From Pseudomonadota bacterium (lineage in GTDB: Bacteria > Pseudomonadota > Gammaproteobacteria > Xanthomonadales > Rhodanobacteraceae), in NCBI GenBank assembly GCA_018240565.1, contig JAFEFO010000034.1:124001-188000 (forward strand): 64,000 nucleotides of DNA, given 5' to 3'. This document shows positions 8,623 to 20,068 of this stretch, in pieces. The position numbers and the translations under genes are program-made. Numbering within the stretch: the first letter of the stretch is position 1; each line of letters begins with the position of its first letter. The notes below the pieces were generated by a model. It made no database searches. It saw only the letters and a list, made by a program, of their open reading frames with translations, and was not told the DNA's origin.

Positions 8623-10508
8623 CGCAACAGCGCGTTGTCCTGCACCAGCTTGCAGATTGCGCGCACGTCGGCGTCCATCGCGCGATCGCGCGACACGAAC
8701 GCAATGTGTTTGCGGATTCTTTCGAAGGCCTCCCGCACCGGCGCACCGGCGCGGAATTCGCCGGCACGTTCCAGCGCCGTCATCAACGATTTCACTTCCG
8801 CCTCGAACGGCGCGTGCGACGCATCGCCGGCCGCCGGCGCACCCGACACCTTGCGCGCCAGCGCCTGCCAGTCGCCGCGCGCGGCCAGCGTGCGTGCCGC
8901 GTTGAGCATGGCCTGCCGGTACTCGAGCGCCTGTGCGGCGGTGTACAGTTCCAGCGCCAGCACCTGGCCCAGGTCATCGAGCATCTCGAGCACGTGGCGC
9001 GCCTCGTTCGCGCCCATCGACACGTGATCCTCGGCATTCGCGCTCGTCGGCACCGAATACACGCTGGCCGGATGCGCGCGCGTGGCAAGGTCGTTGACCA
9101 GTGCCGCGGCGGTGTATTGCACGATCATGAAGCCCGAGTCCGTCGCATCCTCGTTGCCGACCAGGAAGGCGGGCAAGCCGTCGTTGTTGGCCGGATCGAC
9201 CAGCTTGTTCAGACGCCGTTCGCTGATCGAAGCCAGCACCGGAATCGCGGCTTTGACATAGCTCATCGCCAACGCCAGCGGCATGCCGTGGAAATGCCCG
9301 GCGGAGATGACCTGGTCCTCGATGACCCGGGCGTTGATCGCATCGGGAAAGATCAACGGATTGTCGGTGACGGCATTCAATTCGATGTCGAACACGCGCT
9401 GCGCCTGGGCCAGCGCATCGCGCACCGCGCCATGCACCTGCGGGATGCAGCGCAGGCAATACGCGTCCTGCGGCTGATGCTTCTTGCCGCCCTTGAACGG
9501 CAAGAAGCGCGCGTAGAACGCTTCCTTGCCATGGCGTTGCGACGGCGGCACATAGTCCCAGCCGATATCGAAGCGATGCGCGCGATCGCTCGCATCGCCC
9601 CAAGAATCGGCCTGCCACGGTCTGAAGCGTGGCACCAGATGATACGGAATATCGGCCAGCGTCGAACCATCGAGCAACTTGCGCAGGTTCGCCGCCGTGG
9701 CCACCTGCCCCGGGTGCGGACGCAGCGCATGGACTTCGGGCTTGAAAGCCGAGGTGCGGCCGGCAAAGGCATCGAGCGTCATCGCCGCGGCAAGATCGGC
9801 CGTGGCGAGCATTTTCTCCAGCCGATCCAGCGCAAGCACGCCGGTCGCCAGCATCTGCGTGGTGCCGTTGTTCAGCGCGAGGCCTTCCTTGAACGAGAGC
9901 GTCACCGGCGCGAGGCCGGCGTGTTCGAGCGCTTGTGCGCCAGGCATGCGTTCGCCCCGATAAAACGCTTCGCCCTCGCCGAGCAGGACAATGGCCAGGT
10001 GCGATAGCGGCGCCAAGTCTCCACTCGCGCCGACCGAACCCTTTTCCGGCACGACGGGAACCACGCCGCGATTGAGCAGTTCCGCCAACGCCTGCAAGGT
10101 GCTGGCGCGGATTCCGGAATGCCCGCGCATCAGGGTGTTTACGCGGATCGCCAGCATTGCACGCACCACTTCCGCCGCCAGCGGCTTGCCGACGCAGACC
10201 GCGTGCGTGACGACGAGGTTGTGCTGCAATTCCTCCATCAGCGTGCGCCCGCCATCCGCAACCGCCTCCGCGCGGGCCCGATGCGCGCCGAGCAGCTTGT
10301 CGGCATTGCTGCCGAAACCGGTGGTGACGCCGTAGATCGGCTCGCCGCGCATGACCTGTGCGCTCAGGAAATCGGCGGTGCGCTGTACCTGCGCAAGCTG
10401 CGCGGGATCCAGGCCGATGATGGCCTCGCCGCGCGCGATCTGCGCAACCTGCGGGCGGGTCAGGTGGCTGCCATCGAGCAACACCACGTGGCGGGTTTGC
10501 GCGCTCAT
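8619..10508 (-). CDS. Histidine ammonia-lyase-like enzyme (MIO family), enlarged
   Basis: An aromatic amino acid lyase-family protein. The MIO cofactor triad Ala-Ser-Gly is at residues 161-163 ([14 protein letters not shown]) and the catalytic Tyr at residue 59 (YGVTTGFG). His102 in NLVVTHAV is in the position that favours histidine in bacterial HutH. At 629 residues it is over 100 longer than a usual HutH. About 50 extra residues follow the LRKLLDGS segment (a Trp- and Arg-rich insert), and more lies near the C-terminus. No hutU, hutI or hutG is adjacent. It overlaps hisS upstream and the phosphodiesterase downstream by ATGA. Whether histidine is the true substrate is open. Confidence 0.82.
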   Translation of the reverse strand: MSAQTRHVVLLDGSHLTRPQVAQIARGEAIIGLDPAQLAQVQRTADFLSAQVMRGEPIYGVTTGFGSNADKLLGAHRARAEAVADGGRTLMEELQHNLVVTHAVCVGKPLAAEVVRAMLAIRVNTLMRGHSGIRASTLQALAELLNRGVVPVVPEKGSVGASGDLAPLSHLAIVLLGEGEAFYRGERMPGAQALEHAGLAPVTLSFKEGLALNNGTTQMLATGVLALDRLEKMLATADLAAAMTLDAFAGRTSAFKPEVHALRPHPGQVATAANLRKLLDGSTLADIPYHLVPRFRPWQADSWGDASDRAHRFDIGWDYVPPSQRHGKEAFYARFLPFKGGKKHQPQDAYCLRCIPQVHGAVRDALAQAQRVFDIELNAVTDNPLIFPDAINARVIEDQVISAGHFHGMPLALAMSYVKAAIPVLASISERRLNKLVDPANNDGLPAFLVGNEDATDSGFMIVQYTAAALVNDLATRAHPASVYSVPTSANAEDHVSMGANEARHVLEMLDDLGQVLALELYTAAQALEYRQAMLNAARTLAARGDWQALARKVSGAPAAGDASHAPFEAEVKSLMTALERAGEFRAGAPVREAFERIRKHIAFVSRDRAMDADVRAICKLVQDNALLR

Positions 10509-11887
10509 GCGGGTTTGTCCTCGTCGCGTTGCAAGGCATCGCGCAGGCGCGCGACCAGCTCGGCGCGCGGCACCTCGACCTGGTCCTGCCGGCGCATGTC
10601 CTTCACCATCACCGTGCCCTTGGCGATCTCGTCCGAGCCCAGTACCAGCACCAAACGGATCCCGGCGCGATCGGCGTACTTGAATTGCTTGCCCAGTTTT
10701 CCCGGTTCGAGCACCACTTCGGTGGCGATGCCGGCCGCACGCAGTTCACTGGCGAGTTGCAGGTAGGCAGGCAACTGCGCCTCGTCCATCTGCGTCACCA
10801 GCACCTTGATCGTGCTGCCGGCAGCAGGCAATAGCCCGGCTTCGCGCAATTGCCAGAACAGGCGCGTGGCGCCGATGGAAATGCCCACGCCCGGCAAGTG
10901 CGATTTGGTGTAGTTCGACGCGAGATTGTCGTAGCGCCCACCGGAACAGATCGAGCCGATCTGCGGATGTTCGTTGAGCGTGGTTTCATAGACGGTACCG
11001 GTGTAGTAGTCCAGTCCCCGCGCTATCGAAAGATTGATTGCGTAATGTGTCTGCGGTACGCCAAAAGCGCGGATGCCTTCCAGCGTCTGCTTCAGTTCGG
11101 CTACGCCTTCGGCCAGCGTCGCGTTACCGGCACCGAGCGCATCGAGCTTGCTTAGCGCGTCGGCGTGTCCGCTGGAGCGTATTTTCACGAAATCCAGGAT
11201 CTTCGCGGCGGCGGCGGCGGATAGTCCGAAACCATCGCCCATCAGCGTGTCGCGCACAGGCTCCGCACCGCGCTTGTCGAGCTTGTCCACCTCGCGCAAC
11301 GCCAGCGCCTGTTTTTCCCCATCGGCGATGCCGACGGATTCGAAAAACCCGCGCATCAGCTTGCGATTGTTGAGCCAGATCGTGAACGGTCCGATCGCCA
11401 GATCACGGAACACGCTGTAGATGACAGCCGGAATTTCGGCATCGTATCGAAGCGACAGCGCATCCTTGCCGATCACGTCGATGTCGCACTGGTAGAACTC
11501 GCGGAAGCGGCCGCGTTGGGCGCGTTCGCCGCGATACACGCGCTGGATCTGGTAGCGCCGGAAGGGAAAATTCAGGTCATGTTCGTGCTCGGCGACATAC
11601 CGCGCCAGCGGCACGGTGAGGTCGAAGCGCAACGCCAGCTCGGGCAAACCGGCAGCGGGCTTTTCCAGCGCGCCGGTGGATTGCACGAAATACACCTGGC
11701 GCTCGGTCTCGCCGCCCTGCTTGGTCAGCAGCACATCGGAGAATTCCATCACCGGCGTTTCGACCGGCAAAAATCCAAAGTGCTCGAAATTGCACCGAAT
11801 GGTGTCGAGCATGCGCTGGAACGCGATCTGCTCCAGCGGCAACAATTCCAGCGTGCCGGGCATGGTGCGGGCGGGGGTCAAGGCCAT
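10505..11887 (-). CDS. hisS: Histidyl-tRNA synthetase
   Basis: A 460-residue class II synthetase that charges tRNA-His. The N-terminus has [14 protein letters not shown]. Motif 2 is [29 protein letters not shown], and the histidine-binding motif [10 protein letters not shown] is visible. The C-terminal anticodon-binding domain begins around [10 protein letters not shown]. The start at 11887 is preceded by GCGAGGA. A longer frame reaches into the tRNA-Pro terminator and was rejected. Its stop overlaps the ammonia-lyase start. Confidence 0.95.
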   Translation of the reverse strand: MALTPARTMPGTLELLPLEQIAFQRMLDTIRCNFEHFGFLPVETPVMEFSDVLLTKQGGETERQVYFVQSTGALEKPAAGLPELALRFDLTVPLARYVAEHEHDLNFPFRRYQIQRVYRGERAQRGRFREFYQCDIDVIGKDALSLRYDAEIPAVIYSVFRDLAIGPFTIWLNNRKLMRGFFESVGIADGEKQALALREVDKLDKRGAEPVRDTLMGDGFGLSAAAAAKILDFVKIRSSGHADALSKLDALGAGNATLAEGVAELKQTLEGIRAFGVPQTHYAINLSIARGLDYYTGTVYETTLNEHPQIGSICSGGRYDNLASNYTKSHLPGVGISIGATRLFWQLREAGLLPAAGSTIKVLVTQMDEAQLPAYLQLASELRAAGIATEVVLEPGKLGKQFKYADRAGIRLVLVLGSDEIAKGTVMVKDMRRQDQVEVPRAELVARLRDALQRDEDKPA

Positions 11888-11912
11888 GGAATCCTCGCAG
11901 GTCTGCCAAAGC

Positions 11913-11937
11913 AAAAAAACCGGCGCGCGGCCGGTTT
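11913..11937 (-). terminator. Rho-independent terminator after tRNA-Pro
   Basis: On the minus strand an 8-bp perfect stem (AAACCGGC with GCCGGTTT, 5-base loop) runs into a tract of seven T. It lies just after the 3' end of tRNA-Pro and before hisS. Confidence 0.85.
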
Positions 11938-11950
11938 CTTGTCCAATCAT

Positions 11951-12027
<77 letters not shown>

Positions 12028-12052
12028 ACACGGAAAGCAAAACGAGCCGCGC

Positions 12053-12081
12053 ATTGTAATGTCGTCGCCGCACTGGCGCAA
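12053..12081 (-). promoter_or_regulatory. Promoter of tRNA-Pro
   Basis: On the minus strand a -35 box TTGCGC (12081-12076) and a -10 box TACAAT (12058-12053) are separated by exactly 17 bases, about 25 bases before the mature 5' end of the tRNA. Confidence 0.7.
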
Positions 12082-12099
12082 GACGAACAACGCCCTGCG

Positions 12100-12127
12100 A
12101 AAAACGCCCGGCATGCCGGGCGTTTTT
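12100..12127 (-). terminator. Terminator of the DUF3761 gene
   Basis: A perfect 28-base palindrome with five A on one side, a CGCCCGGC/GCCGGGCG core and five T on the other. It could act on either strand. On the minus strand it ends the gene at 12150-12725 and insulates the tRNA-Pro promoter. Confidence 0.85.
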
Positions 12128-12149
12128 GGTTTCACGTTTGCCGATGCGG

Positions 12150-12725
12150 CTACTTGCCGCAATCCTTGCCATGCGAGGCATGGTTGCCGGCCGCCTTGGC
12201 CGCCGCCTCGGACATGTACGAGCCTTCCTTGGTCTTGCCATACCACTCGTCGCCCTGGCAATGATAGACCTTGGAACCGGAATTGACCCACACCAGACCG
12301 GGTCCGCCACCGGGTTTCTGCGCGATCTGCGACGCCGGCGTGGGCGCCGTATGCTTGGACGTCTTCGCCTTGGCCGCGTGCTCGGCCGGTTCTTGTGCTG
12401 CCGCGGTCGCTGCCGGCGCTGCAGCGGCGGGCGCCGCGGCTTCGGCGGCCTCGGCCTTCTTTGACTTTCGGGACTTCTTCGACGCCTTGGCCGGCTCGGC
12501 CGACGCGTCATTGGCGGCTTCGGCGGACGATCCCGCCTTCGTCGAATCGCCGTTGAGCCATTCCTTCACGCCCTTGTGGCCGCGGCAGGCGCCCTTGTGC
12601 GTCGTGCCGGAATAGTACGTGCCGTCCTTGCACGCGGCGGTGGCGCCGGCCGGTGCCTGCGCCCATGCGCCGGCACACAACAACATACCCAGTCCCAACC
12701 CCGCTGAAACGATCAATGCTTTCAT
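12150..12725 (-). CDS. Exported protein with DUF3761-like domain
   Basis: A 191-residue protein. It has a signal peptide (MKALIVSAGLGLGMLLCAGAWAQA), a short domain with CKDGTYYSG and GACRGHKGVKEWL as in DUF3761, and a Lys/Ala/Pro-rich linker. The C-terminal cysteine-containing segment (WVNSGSKVYHCQGDEWYGKT) is followed by a His/Gly tail. The linker looks like a flexible periplasmic spacer. The start at 12725 has GGAG about 8 bases upstream and was preferred over an ATG 4 codons earlier. Function unknown. It stands alone between two terminators or divergent genes. Confidence 0.75.
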   Translation of the reverse strand: MKALIVSAGLGLGMLLCAGAWAQAPAGATAACKDGTYYSGTTHKGACRGHKGVKEWLNGDSTKAGSSAEAANDASAEPAKASKKSRKSKKAEAAEAAAPAAAAPAATAAAQEPAEHAAKAKTSKHTAPTPASQIAQKPGGGPGLVWVNSGSKVYHCQGDEWYGKTKEGSYMSEAAAKAAGNHASHGKDCGK

Positions 12726-12851
12726 CGCAGTCTCCATTTTGATGGGGAATCCTCGCGCTCGTGCAACGACGCGCAGGCGGCAGCATCCGCGCAGCGGGGG
12801 AATGTGTCAATCCGCCTCGCTATCGCCGTTCAGCAATTTTCCCAGCGCCGT

Positions 12852-13916
12852 TCAGCTTGGATCGACGATCGCCCAGCCACAGCGGTCGAACACCCAGATT
12901 CCCGGGTGCTGACGCGCCAGTTTGACGAAACCCTGCCGCCAGCGGGACCGCTCGGTGCGCAAGCGGATCGACCAGACCGCCTCGCCACGCTGCACATGCG
13001 CGGCGCCGCGCCACTGCCCGGCAATCGTGTCGAGAACCGGCCATTCGCGTTGGCGCGGTGCGCATTCCACCTTGAGGCAAAGGCGATCATTGCCATCGTC
13101 CAACACGACGAAAAGCGCGAGCCCGCGCAGGCTCTGCGATGACGCGATGTCCACGTGCAGGCTTCCGTCCTCACCGAGCCGTGCGCGCAGCAATGGCATC
13201 GCGGCAGCATCCGCGGGTGCCGCGGGCACGCCGGCGTCGACGTAGCGTTCCTGCGGCCCGGCATGGCGCAGGAATCGCTTGCTGCTCAAGCGCATCTGCG
13301 TGGCGTGGGCGAGGATCGCGTCACGCTTGCGATCCTGGCTGGCCGGACTCAACTCGCAAACCACGTTCGCACCAACGCCGTCGCCATGCACGGCATAGGC
13401 GAGAAGGCGCGCAGAGTGTCCCGCACCGCCATCCAGCGCCAGCCGCACGAGGATATTTGCCGCGCTGTGATCCGGATGGCGGTCGCCGAGCGCGGGCAGC
13501 ACGATGCAAGTCGGTGCGAACCCCGCAATCGCCGAGCGCAATGACGCGCAAACCTGCGTGCCGCCGCGCATGAGCAGGTCGGTCAAGCCCATGTCCGGCA
13601 AACCCAGGAATCGCGCAGCATCCTCGTGCAGGCCCAGCACCCGCATGGCCTGCCGCGCTTCCTCGCGCCGGCGCGCGCCCCAGCGCGCACGCGCGATGGC
13701 ATCGATGCGCCAGCGCTTTTCGATCCAGCGCTGTGGCCAGACGTTGGCGTCACCATCCGTGAGCACGATCACGCGCACGGCCGCGCCCGCGGCAAGCGCC
13801 GACTGGATGAGTCCGCCGGTGGCAATGGATTCGTCGTCCGGATGCGGGGCGACGATGAGGATCCTGTCCGACGGCTGGAAGACCAGGCTGGAACCCGTGT
13901 CCGGAAACGTAGGCAT
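12852..13916 (-). CDS. PIG-L (LmbE-like) N-deacetylase
   Basis: A protein of about 354 residues with the zinc-site signature of the PIG-L family, PHPDDESIATGG, near the N-terminus. A second conserved stretch, ALGDRHPDHSAA, supplies the His ligand. Family members remove N-acetyl groups from GlcNAc-containing molecules. The C-terminal 100 residues look like a beta-rich extra domain. The start is uncertain: an ATG 12 codons earlier is also possible and neither has a good ribosome site. The divergent neighbour is a processive glycosyltransferase, which suggests a shared glycan role, but this is inference. Confidence 0.8.
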   Translation of the reverse strand: MPTFPDTGSSLVFQPSDRILIVAPHPDDESIATGGLIQSALAAGAAVRVIVLTDGDANVWPQRWIEKRWRIDAIARARWGARRREEARQAMRVLGLHEDAARFLGLPDMGLTDLLMRGGTQVCASLRSAIAGFAPTCIVLPALGDRHPDHSAANILVRLALDGGAGHSARLLAYAVHGDGVGANVVCELSPASQDRKRDAILAHATQMRLSSKRFLRHAGPQERYVDAGVPAAPADAAAMPLLRARLGEDGSLHVDIASSQSLRGLALFVVLDDGNDRLCLKVECAPRQREWPVLDTIAGQWRGAAHVQRGEAVWSIRLRTERSRWRQGFVKLARQHPGIWVFDRCGWAIVDPS

Positions 13917-14074
13917 GCGACAACGATAGGCGGTGCAGAGCATGGCGCGCAACCCGCGCGGCTCGTTAAGCGTGGTTTAACCCCCGTGCCGGGTTTGTCG
14001 GTTAATGTGCGCGCCATCGTCCAGCAGCGTCATTCCGCCGCCCGCTGGTGGCACCCAACTTGGCGTCCGTTTCC

Positions 14075-15424
14075 ATGCACAGTCAAACCTTGCCGGCCGC
14101 GCAGCCCACGTCCGACTACCACCTCCAGCCCGGCGATACGTTTTACCGCGTTGCCATCCTCATCGGATTCGTCGTCGTCATCGCCGCGACATGGCATCTG
14201 CGCGCGTTCCATGGTCTGATCCATTCCGCCCACCAGTACGGCTGGCTCGGCTATGTCGCCCGCCCGAGCCTGCTGTGGGCCGGCATGGGCCTGCTGATGC
14301 TGCTGTACCGGACGCTGCTGTGGTTTCGCTACCGCACGCCGCCCGTCGCAACCATGGATGACGCGCCGATGCTGACCGTGATCATTCCGGCCTTCAACGA
14401 GGGCGAGATGGTGGCGCGCTCGATCGAATCGGTGGCGACGGCACGCTATCCGCACGACAAACTCGAGATTTTCGTCGTCGACGACGGCAGCCGCGACGAT
14501 ACCTGGACGCATATCGAACGCGTCGCCGCGCGCTTCCCGGGCCTGGTGACGACGCTGCGCTTCCCGCAGAACCGCGGCAAGCGCGCCGCGCTCGAAGCCG
14601 GATTCCGTCGCGGCAAGGGCGAGGTCATGGTGACGATCGATTCGGACAGCGTGATCGACCCGGACACCCTGCTCGCCATGGCCGGCCCGTTCCGCGACCC
14701 GAAGGTCGGCGCGGTCGCCGGCAAAGTCAGCGTGTACAACCGCGCCGCCGGCATCATTCCGCGCATGCTCAACGTGCGCTTCGTGCTGTCGTTCGATTTC
14801 CTGCGCGCCGCGCAGAGCACCTACGGCACCGTCTACTGCTGCCCTGGCGCGCTCGCCGCCTATCGCACGCAGGCCGTGCGCCGGGTGCTGGAGCGCTGGG
14901 TCGGCCAGCGTTTCCTCGGCCGGAACTGCACCTACGGCGAAGACCGCGCCATGACCAACGACATCCTCGAAGCCGGCTACGACAGCGTCTATCAGCGCGC
15001 CGGCGTGGTGCACACGATCGTACCCGTACAGTACAAGAAGCTGTGCAAGATGTTCCTGCGTTGGGATCGCAGTTATGTGCGCGAGGAAATGCGTTTCCTC
15101 GGCCGTATCGTGTGGAAGCGTCCGCGCCGCGCGCGTGCGATCGCACTGGCCGATTCGCTGGTCACCACGACGCGCCACCCGGTCGGCATCGCCGCGATGT
15201 TCCTGCTCGTGGCGACGATGTTCGACCACCCGGACATGCTGTTGCGCTTCGCCTGCGCCATGCTGATCGTCGCCGCGTTCAACATGCTCTATTACCTGCG
15301 CGCAGAGCGTTCCTGGGATTTCATCTACGGCATCGGCTATTCGTTCTTCTCGGTCTTCGCGCTGTCGTGGATTTTCCCGTACGCGGTGTGCACGGCACGC
15401 AAGCAGGGCTGGCTCACGCGCTGA
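14075..15424 (+). CDS. Membrane glycosyltransferase, family 2 (chitin/hyaluronan synthase-like)
   Basis: A 449-residue inner-membrane GT2. Two N-terminal helices precede a catalytic domain with [11 protein letters not shown] (UDP-binding Asp), [11 protein letters not shown] (DxD) and [12 protein letters not shown] (catalytic base region). The acceptor motif is [14 protein letters not shown], and three C-terminal helices follow. The layout matches NodC/HasA-type synthases that polymerise and export beta-linked sugars. The usual QxxRW reads MFLRW here, losing the Gln. A GTG 9 codons earlier could also be the start. The last 11 bases overlap the convergent argH. Confidence 0.83.
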   Translation: MHSQTLPAAQPTSDYHLQPGDTFYRVAILIGFVVVIAATWHLRAFHGLIHSAHQYGWLGYVARPSLLWAGMGLLMLLYRTLLWFRYRTPPVATMDDAPMLTVIIPAFNEGEMVARSIESVATARYPHDKLEIFVVDDGSRDDTWTHIERVAARFPGLVTTLRFPQNRGKRAALEAGFRRGKGEVMVTIDSDSVIDPDTLLAMAGPFRDPKVGAVAGKVSVYNRAAGIIPRMLNVRFVLSFDFLRAAQSTYGTVYCCPGALAAYRTQAVRRVLERWVGQRFLGRNCTYGEDRAMTNDILEAGYDSVYQRAGVVHTIVPVQYKKLCKMFLRWDRSYVREEMRFLGRIVWKRPRRARAIALADSLVTTTRHPVGIAAMFLLVATMFDHPDMLLRFACAMLIVAAFNMLYYLRAERSWDFIYGIGYSFFSVFALSWIFPYAVCTARKQGWLTR

Positions 15425-16709
15425 GCGCGTCCAGTCGTTGGCGCAATTCATCCAGCCGCAAATCCGCATGCGCACCGGGTGAAACACGCGCCGCGAGGCT
15501 TTGCTCCGGCGTCCTGCCCTGCCCGGCCGCCGCTGCCTCCTCGGCGGCCGCGCGATAGGCATCGCGGAATGGCACGCCGCTCGCGGCCTGCTCGATCGCG
15601 GCATCCGTCGCGTACATTTGCGGCTCGATCGCGGCACGCATCGCAGATTCGTTCCATTGCAAATGCGCAAGCAGATCGGGCACCAGTTCCAATGCGCCCA
15701 GGCCATGGCGCACGCCGTGGAAGATCGAACCCTTGGAGAATTGCAGGTCGCGCTGGTAGCCCGAGGGCAGCGACAGCAGCTGTTCGATCTCGGTACGCGC
15801 GGCGGCGACGCTGGCGTAGCTGGCTCGCAACAATTCCACGACATCCGGATTGCGCTTGTTCGGCATGATCGACGAACCCGTCGTGTATTGCGGCGGCAGG
15901 CTCACGAAATTGAATTCCACCGTGGTGAACAGCGACAGATCCCATGCCAGCCGGCGCAGGTCGAGCAAGGCGCTGCCGAACGCTTCGAGCACGGCGATCT
16001 CGAACTTGCCGCGCGACAGTTGCGCGGCGACGGGGTTGACCTGCATGCGCGCAAAGCCGAGCGCCCGCGTGGTGTGCTCGCGATCCAGCTTCAGGTTCAC
16101 GCCGTAACCCGCCGCCGTGCCGAGCGGATTGGCGTCGATCCACGCCAGCGTGTCGCGCGCACGAGTCGCGTCGTCGATGAAACTTTCGGCGAATCCGGCG
16201 AACCACATTGCCGTGGACGACACCACGGCGCGCTGCAGGTGCGTGTATCCCGGCAATGGCAGGGATTCGCACGCGGCACGCTCCAGGCACACCGAGGCGA
16301 TGGCGCGGCAATGCTCGATCAGCGATGCCAGCCTTTCCTTCAGCCACAGTCGCGTCGCCACCAGCACCTGGTCGTTGCGACTGCGCCCGGTGTGGACCTT
16401 GCGACCGGCGTCGCCAAGCCGCTCGGTCAAGCGCGCTTCGATGGCGGAATGACCGTCTTCGAAACGCTCATCAAGCACGAAGACGCCGCTATTGAAATCA
16501 TCGGCAAGTGCAGCGAGCTCTCGCGTGAGCGCTTGCGCCTCGCTCGCGTTCACTACGCCGATGCTTGCCAAGCCCTCGACATGCGCGTGGCTGGCGGCGA
16601 TGTCGTGCAGGAAAAACTCGCGATCCAGGATCACGTCGTCCTGGCCGAGGAAGCGCATGATTCGGGCGTCGATGCGCGTGCCGGATTTGTGCCACAGCGG
16701 ATCAGTCAT
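15414..16709 (-). CDS. argH: Argininosuccinate lyase
   Basis: A 431-residue enzyme of the fumarase/aspartase superfamily that splits argininosuccinate into arginine and fumarate, the last step of arginine synthesis. The signature [12 protein letters not shown] is present, with HTGRSRNDQ and TYLQ-like ([10 protein letters not shown]) substrate loops. Length is somewhat short for the family (about 450-470) but all three conserved regions are there. It is the last gene of the arginine operon and its start overlaps the argC stop by 8 bases. Confidence 0.94.
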   Translation of the reverse strand: MTDPLWHKSGTRIDARIMRFLGQDDVILDREFFLHDIAASHAHVEGLASIGVVNASEAQALTRELAALADDFNSGVFVLDERFEDGHSAIEARLTERLGDAGRKVHTGRSRNDQVLVATRLWLKERLASLIEHCRAIASVCLERAACESLPLPGYTHLQRAVVSSTAMWFAGFAESFIDDATRARDTLAWIDANPLGTAAGYGVNLKLDREHTTRALGFARMQVNPVAAQLSRGKFEIAVLEAFGSALLDLRRLAWDLSLFTTVEFNFVSLPPQYTTGSSIMPNKRNPDVVELLRASYASVAAARTEIEQLLSLPSGYQRDLQFSKGSIFHGVRHGLGALELVPDLLAHLQWNESAMRAAIEPQMYATDAAIEQAASGVPFRDAYRAAAEEAAAAGQGRTPEQSLAARVSPGAHADLRLDELRQRLDALSA

Positions 16710-17652
16710 GGGGAATCCCGGTCAGTTCGTCGAAGCCAAGCGCACGATTCAGGTTCTGCATCGCCTGCGTTGCGGCGCCCTTGAGCAAGTTGTCCAGCGT
16801 CGCCACCACCACCACACGCCGGCCGCCGGGTGCAACGGCGAAGCCGCCGACTTCAGCGTGATGCTGGCCCGCAATGCGACTGACCCACGGTGCATCGTCC
16901 ACGATCCGCACCAAATGATCGTTCGCATAGGCGCGCGTGAAGCGTTCCACCACCTCATCGCGCGTCACCGGCCGTGCAAGGTACAGGTTGACGGTGACGG
17001 TGAGTCCGCGAAAATGCGGCGCCACGTGCGGCATGAACTCCACCGGCACGCCCAGGTGCAAGCCCGCTTCCTTCTCGTGCGTGTGACCAACCAGTGCATA
17101 CGGCATGAGGTTGTCGCGCAGCTTTTCCGGATCGTTCTTGTCCGACGGCGTGGTGCCCGCACCGGAATATCCGGAAACGCCGAAGCACACCGGCGGTGCC
17201 GCGAGTTGATCCCTGAGCGGCGCGATCGACAATTGGATTGCCGTCGCATAGCAACCCGGATTGCTGATCCGGCGCTCTCCGCGATAGCGCGCACGCGTCA
17301 GCTCGGGTAGCCCGTAGTACCAATCCGGATCAAAACGATAGTCGGCGGACAGATCCACAATGAACGTTTCCGGCGCAACCTGATCGATCGCCTGCACGAA
17401 TGGCGCGGCGCGGCCGTTGGGCAAGGCCAGGATCACGCCATCGGCGCGCAAGGCCGCGACGGCGGCGGGATCCAGGTTTGCGTAGCGCAGCTCGCCCGCG
17501 TAGGCCGCGTTGTGGTCGGCCACGCGCTGGCCATCCAGCTCGCGCGAGGAAACGAACGCCAGTTCCAGCGACGGATGCGCCGCGACAAGGCGGATCAATT
17601 CCGCGCCGGTGTGGCCGCGGGCACCCACGATGCCGATCCGTTTCATGCTCAT
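16702..17652 (-). CDS. argC: N-acetyl-gamma-glutamyl-phosphate reductase
   Basis: A 316-residue NADP-dependent enzyme that reduces acetylglutamyl phosphate to the semialdehyde. The Rossmann motif [16 protein letters not shown] is at the N-terminus. The catalytic Cys is in [12 protein letters not shown], with [11 protein letters not shown] and a His-containing HTHEKE region following. It is the short xanthomonad-type ArgC. The start chosen lies in an ATGA overlap with the kinase/synthase stop. Fifth gene of the arginine operon. Confidence 0.94.
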   Translation of the reverse strand: MSMKRIGIVGARGHTGAELIRLVAAHPSLELAFVSSRELDGQRVADHNAAYAGELRYANLDPAAVAALRADGVILALPNGRAAPFVQAIDQVAPETFIVDLSADYRFDPDWYYGLPELTRARYRGERRISNPGCYATAIQLSIAPLRDQLAAPPVCFGVSGYSGAGTTPSDKNDPEKLRDNLMPYALVGHTHEKEAGLHLGVPVEFMPHVAPHFRGLTVTVNLYLARPVTRDEVVERFTRAYANDHLVRIVDDAPWVSRIAGQHHAEVGGFAVAPGGRRVVVVATLDNLLKGAATQAMQNLNRALGFDELTGIPHD

Positions 17653-18971
17653 GCATCCACCAGGGTCGGTTCGCGCCGTGCGCAATGCGCGGCGCAGCGT
17701 TCGATGGCCGCGAAATCCGCGCCGAGCCCGTACCAGAACGCGCGCCAGCGTTCCTGCCGGATGCAGCCGTCGGCCTGCTCGTGGTAGAAGGCGTTGACGC
17801 CGTTGCCGTGGCGCGAACGCCAGAACAGGCGCGGGTTTTCCGCGCGCATCACCTGCCATACCGCGCGGCCCAGGCCTTCGCCCTGCGCATCGTCGAGCAC
17901 GGCGAATTTGTCCAGATACGGCAAGCCGTCCTCCAGCGTGAGGATCATCGCCGCGCGGTAGTTTTCGCTGACATAGACGCAATGCGGCCGCGTGCGCTCG
18001 AAATAATCAACCACCAGCTTGCGGCCGAAGCTCGATTCGATCAACTCGCGCAGGCGCGCGCGATCCACGCCTTCCCACGACGCGAAACGCAGCACCTTCT
18101 CGCCGCGCCGTACCAGCGTGCCGGAACCCTTGTGCGTAAACAGTTCCTTGGCCAGTTCCGACGGCCGCGTGATCGAAACCGACGAGGTCGGCGGCAAGCC
18201 TTCGAGCAGGTCGGCGATCTGATCGAGCTTGAGGCGCATGCCGCCGTTCAACCACGGCTGCGTGCGCAGGTAGTCGAGTTCACTGGAAAGATTGATCGAG
18301 TCGATGACGCGCCCCTCGCCGTCGAGCAGGCCACCGGTGCCGGTGAGGAACACGATCTTGTAGGGTTGCAGCACGCGCACCAGCTCGTTCGCCGCGATAT
18401 CGGCATTGATGTTGAGCAACTGGCCTTCCGCGGTCTCGCCGATGCTGGCGATGACCGGGATCGACTGCGCGCGCAAGGCGGCATCGACGGGCGCCAAGTC
18501 GACGCGCTCGACGCTGCCGACCAGTCCCAAGGCATCGCGATCGAGCAGGCGCGAGGCGAACACGCCAGTAGTGATCGAGGTCGCGCGCGTGTCCATCGCC
18601 TGCAGCGCTTCGACCAGGCGCAGGTTCTGCTGCTGGAACACGCGCCGCACGATGCCCATCGCCTGCGGCGAGGTCACGCGCAAGCCGTTCACCGTGCGCT
18701 TTTTAATGCCCGCGGCAGCGAGTTCCTCGTCCAGTTGTGGACCGGCGCCGTGCAAGACGATCGGCGTCAGCCCGACCTGTTGCAGGAACGTCAGCGACGA
18801 GGCGAGTTCCGGCAATTCGTCGCGCAGCACCGCGCCGCCAACCTTGACCACGGCAAAGCGCCGCGCGTCGAGCTGCGAGAAGCGCTTGAGGTACTGCTGG
18901 ATTTCCTTGGCGCTACCCATCGCCGACAACAGGCGGACGATGGTCTGGCGTGTGTTGGGCTGCGCGTTCAT
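17649..18971 (-). CDS. Bifunctional N-acetylglutamate kinase/N-acetylglutamate synthase
   Basis: A 440-residue fusion. Residues 1 to about 280 form an amino acid kinase domain ([35 protein letters not shown]). Residues 290 to 440 form a GNAT-type acetyltransferase domain ([29 protein letters not shown] with the acetyl-CoA loop). Such kinase-synthase fusions are known from Xanthomonas and resemble vertebrate NAGS. It makes and phosphorylates N-acetylglutamate, so it covers the first two steps of arginine synthesis, and arginine feedback is usual for the family. ATGA overlaps join it to the genes on both sides. Confidence 0.92.
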   Translation of the reverse strand: MNAQPNTRQTIVRLLSAMGSAKEIQQYLKRFSQLDARRFAVVKVGGAVLRDELPELASSLTFLQQVGLTPIVLHGAGPQLDEELAAAGIKKRTVNGLRVTSPQAMGIVRRVFQQQNLRLVEALQAMDTRATSITTGVFASRLLDRDALGLVGSVERVDLAPVDAALRAQSIPVIASIGETAEGQLLNINADIAANELVRVLQPYKIVFLTGTGGLLDGEGRVIDSINLSSELDYLRTQPWLNGGMRLKLDQIADLLEGLPPTSSVSITRPSELAKELFTHKGSGTLVRRGEKVLRFASWEGVDRARLRELIESSFGRKLVVDYFERTRPHCVYVSENYRAAMILTLEDGLPYLDKFAVLDDAQGEGLGRAVWQVMRAENPRLFWRSRHGNGVNAFYHEQADGCIRQERWRAFWYGLGADFAAIERCAAHCARREPTLVDA

Positions 18972-20068
18972 GCCTTGCCTGCCGTGAGGATGCGCTGGAT
19001 GGTCTGCGCATAGGTTTGCAGTTGCTCGAGCGCCACCCACTCGTCCGCAGCGTGCGCCTGCGCGATGTCGCCGGGGCCATAGACGAACGCGGTGTAGCCG
19101 GCCTGCGAAAACAGCGAAGCTTCCGTCCAGAAGTCCACCGCATCGCCGATCGGAATGTCGAGCGCGTCGGCGGCGTCGCGCGCGGCGAGGCGGCGCGCTT
19201 CGGCGTGGGTGACGTCGCCCGCCGGCAGCGACGGTCCACGAAAGGTTTCGGTGAACTGCGCGGGTTCGACGGCGGCCAAGCCGCGCAACGTCGCGAGCAA
19301 CTCATCCGTATCCATCGACGGTAGCGGACGCAAACCAAAACGCAGTTCGGCGCTCGGCGCGATCACGTTCGCCTTGATGCCCCCTTCGATGCGGCCAATG
19401 TTCAAGCGCAGTCCGCGCAATCCGCCGAAGCATGCGTCGGCAAGCGAATCCGCGTGATCGAGCGCGCGTGCTCCCCAGCGCAGCGCCTGGTGCACGGCGC
19501 TGTCGCCGGGCGCTTGACCTGCGGATGCGTGTCCGGCGCGGCCGGAAAAACGCATCAGCACCGAACTGATGCCGCGATGCGCAAGCACGGCTTCGCCGCG
19601 CGTGGGTTCGGCGACTATCACCGCATCAAACGGTTCCTGCCGCGCAAGAAAAGCCGCGATGCAACGTGCGTCGTTGGCTTCCTCATCGGTCGTGAACAGG
19701 AAGGCGGCATCGCCTGCACTTGCCTGTGCCGCCGCGAGCAAGGCCGCCGCCGCGCCCTTGATGTCGCAGGCGCCAAGACCTATCGCGCGATCTTGTGTCA
19801 CGCGCAATTCGAACGGGCTCGCCGACCACGCCGGTGAATCCGGCACTGTGTCCAGATGCACGTTGAACAGGATTCTGGGCCTGCCGCGCACGGCAAACAG
19901 ACTCACCGCCCCCGCGCCGTGATCGGTCAGGGTGCAATCGAAGCCCGGCAGGTTTGCACGCAGGTAGTCGAAGATCCCGCCTGTGTCGATCGCGCGCGGC
20001 GGATTGCGCGTGTCGCAAGCAACCAACGCGCGCAGGTGGGTGAGCGTGGCGTCGAGCAATGCGGTCAT
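18968..20068 (-). CDS. argE': N-acetyl-L-citrulline deacetylase (M20 family)
   Basis: A 366-residue M20 metallopeptidase-type deacetylase. Zinc-site features are [11 protein letters not shown], the Glu pair in FTTDEEAND and [10 protein letters not shown] dimerisation domain begins at the [18 protein letters not shown] segment. In organisms with acetylornithine carbamoyltransferase, this enzyme releases citrulline from acetylcitrulline. The operon context (argF', argG) makes that role more likely than acetylornithine deacetylation. Start chosen at the ATGA overlap with argG. A 91-codon upstream open frame lies inside argG and was rejected. Confidence 0.88.
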   Translation of the reverse strand: MTALLDATLTHLRALVACDTRNPPRAIDTGGIFDYLRANLPGFDCTLTDHGAGAVSLFAVRGRPRILFNVHLDTVPDSPAWSASPFELRVTQDRAIGLGACDIKGAAAALLAAAQASAGDAAFLFTTDEEANDARCIAAFLARQEPFDAVIVAEPTRGEAVLAHRGISSVLMRFSGRAGHASAGQAPGDSAVHQALRWGARALDHADSLADACFGGLRGLRLNIGRIEGGIKANVIAPSAELRFGLRPLPSMDTDELLATLRGLAAVEPAQFTETFRGPSLPAGDVTHAEARRLAARDAADALDIPIGDAVDFWTEASLFSQAGYTAFVYGPGDIAQAHAADEWVALEQLQTYAQTIQRILTAGKA

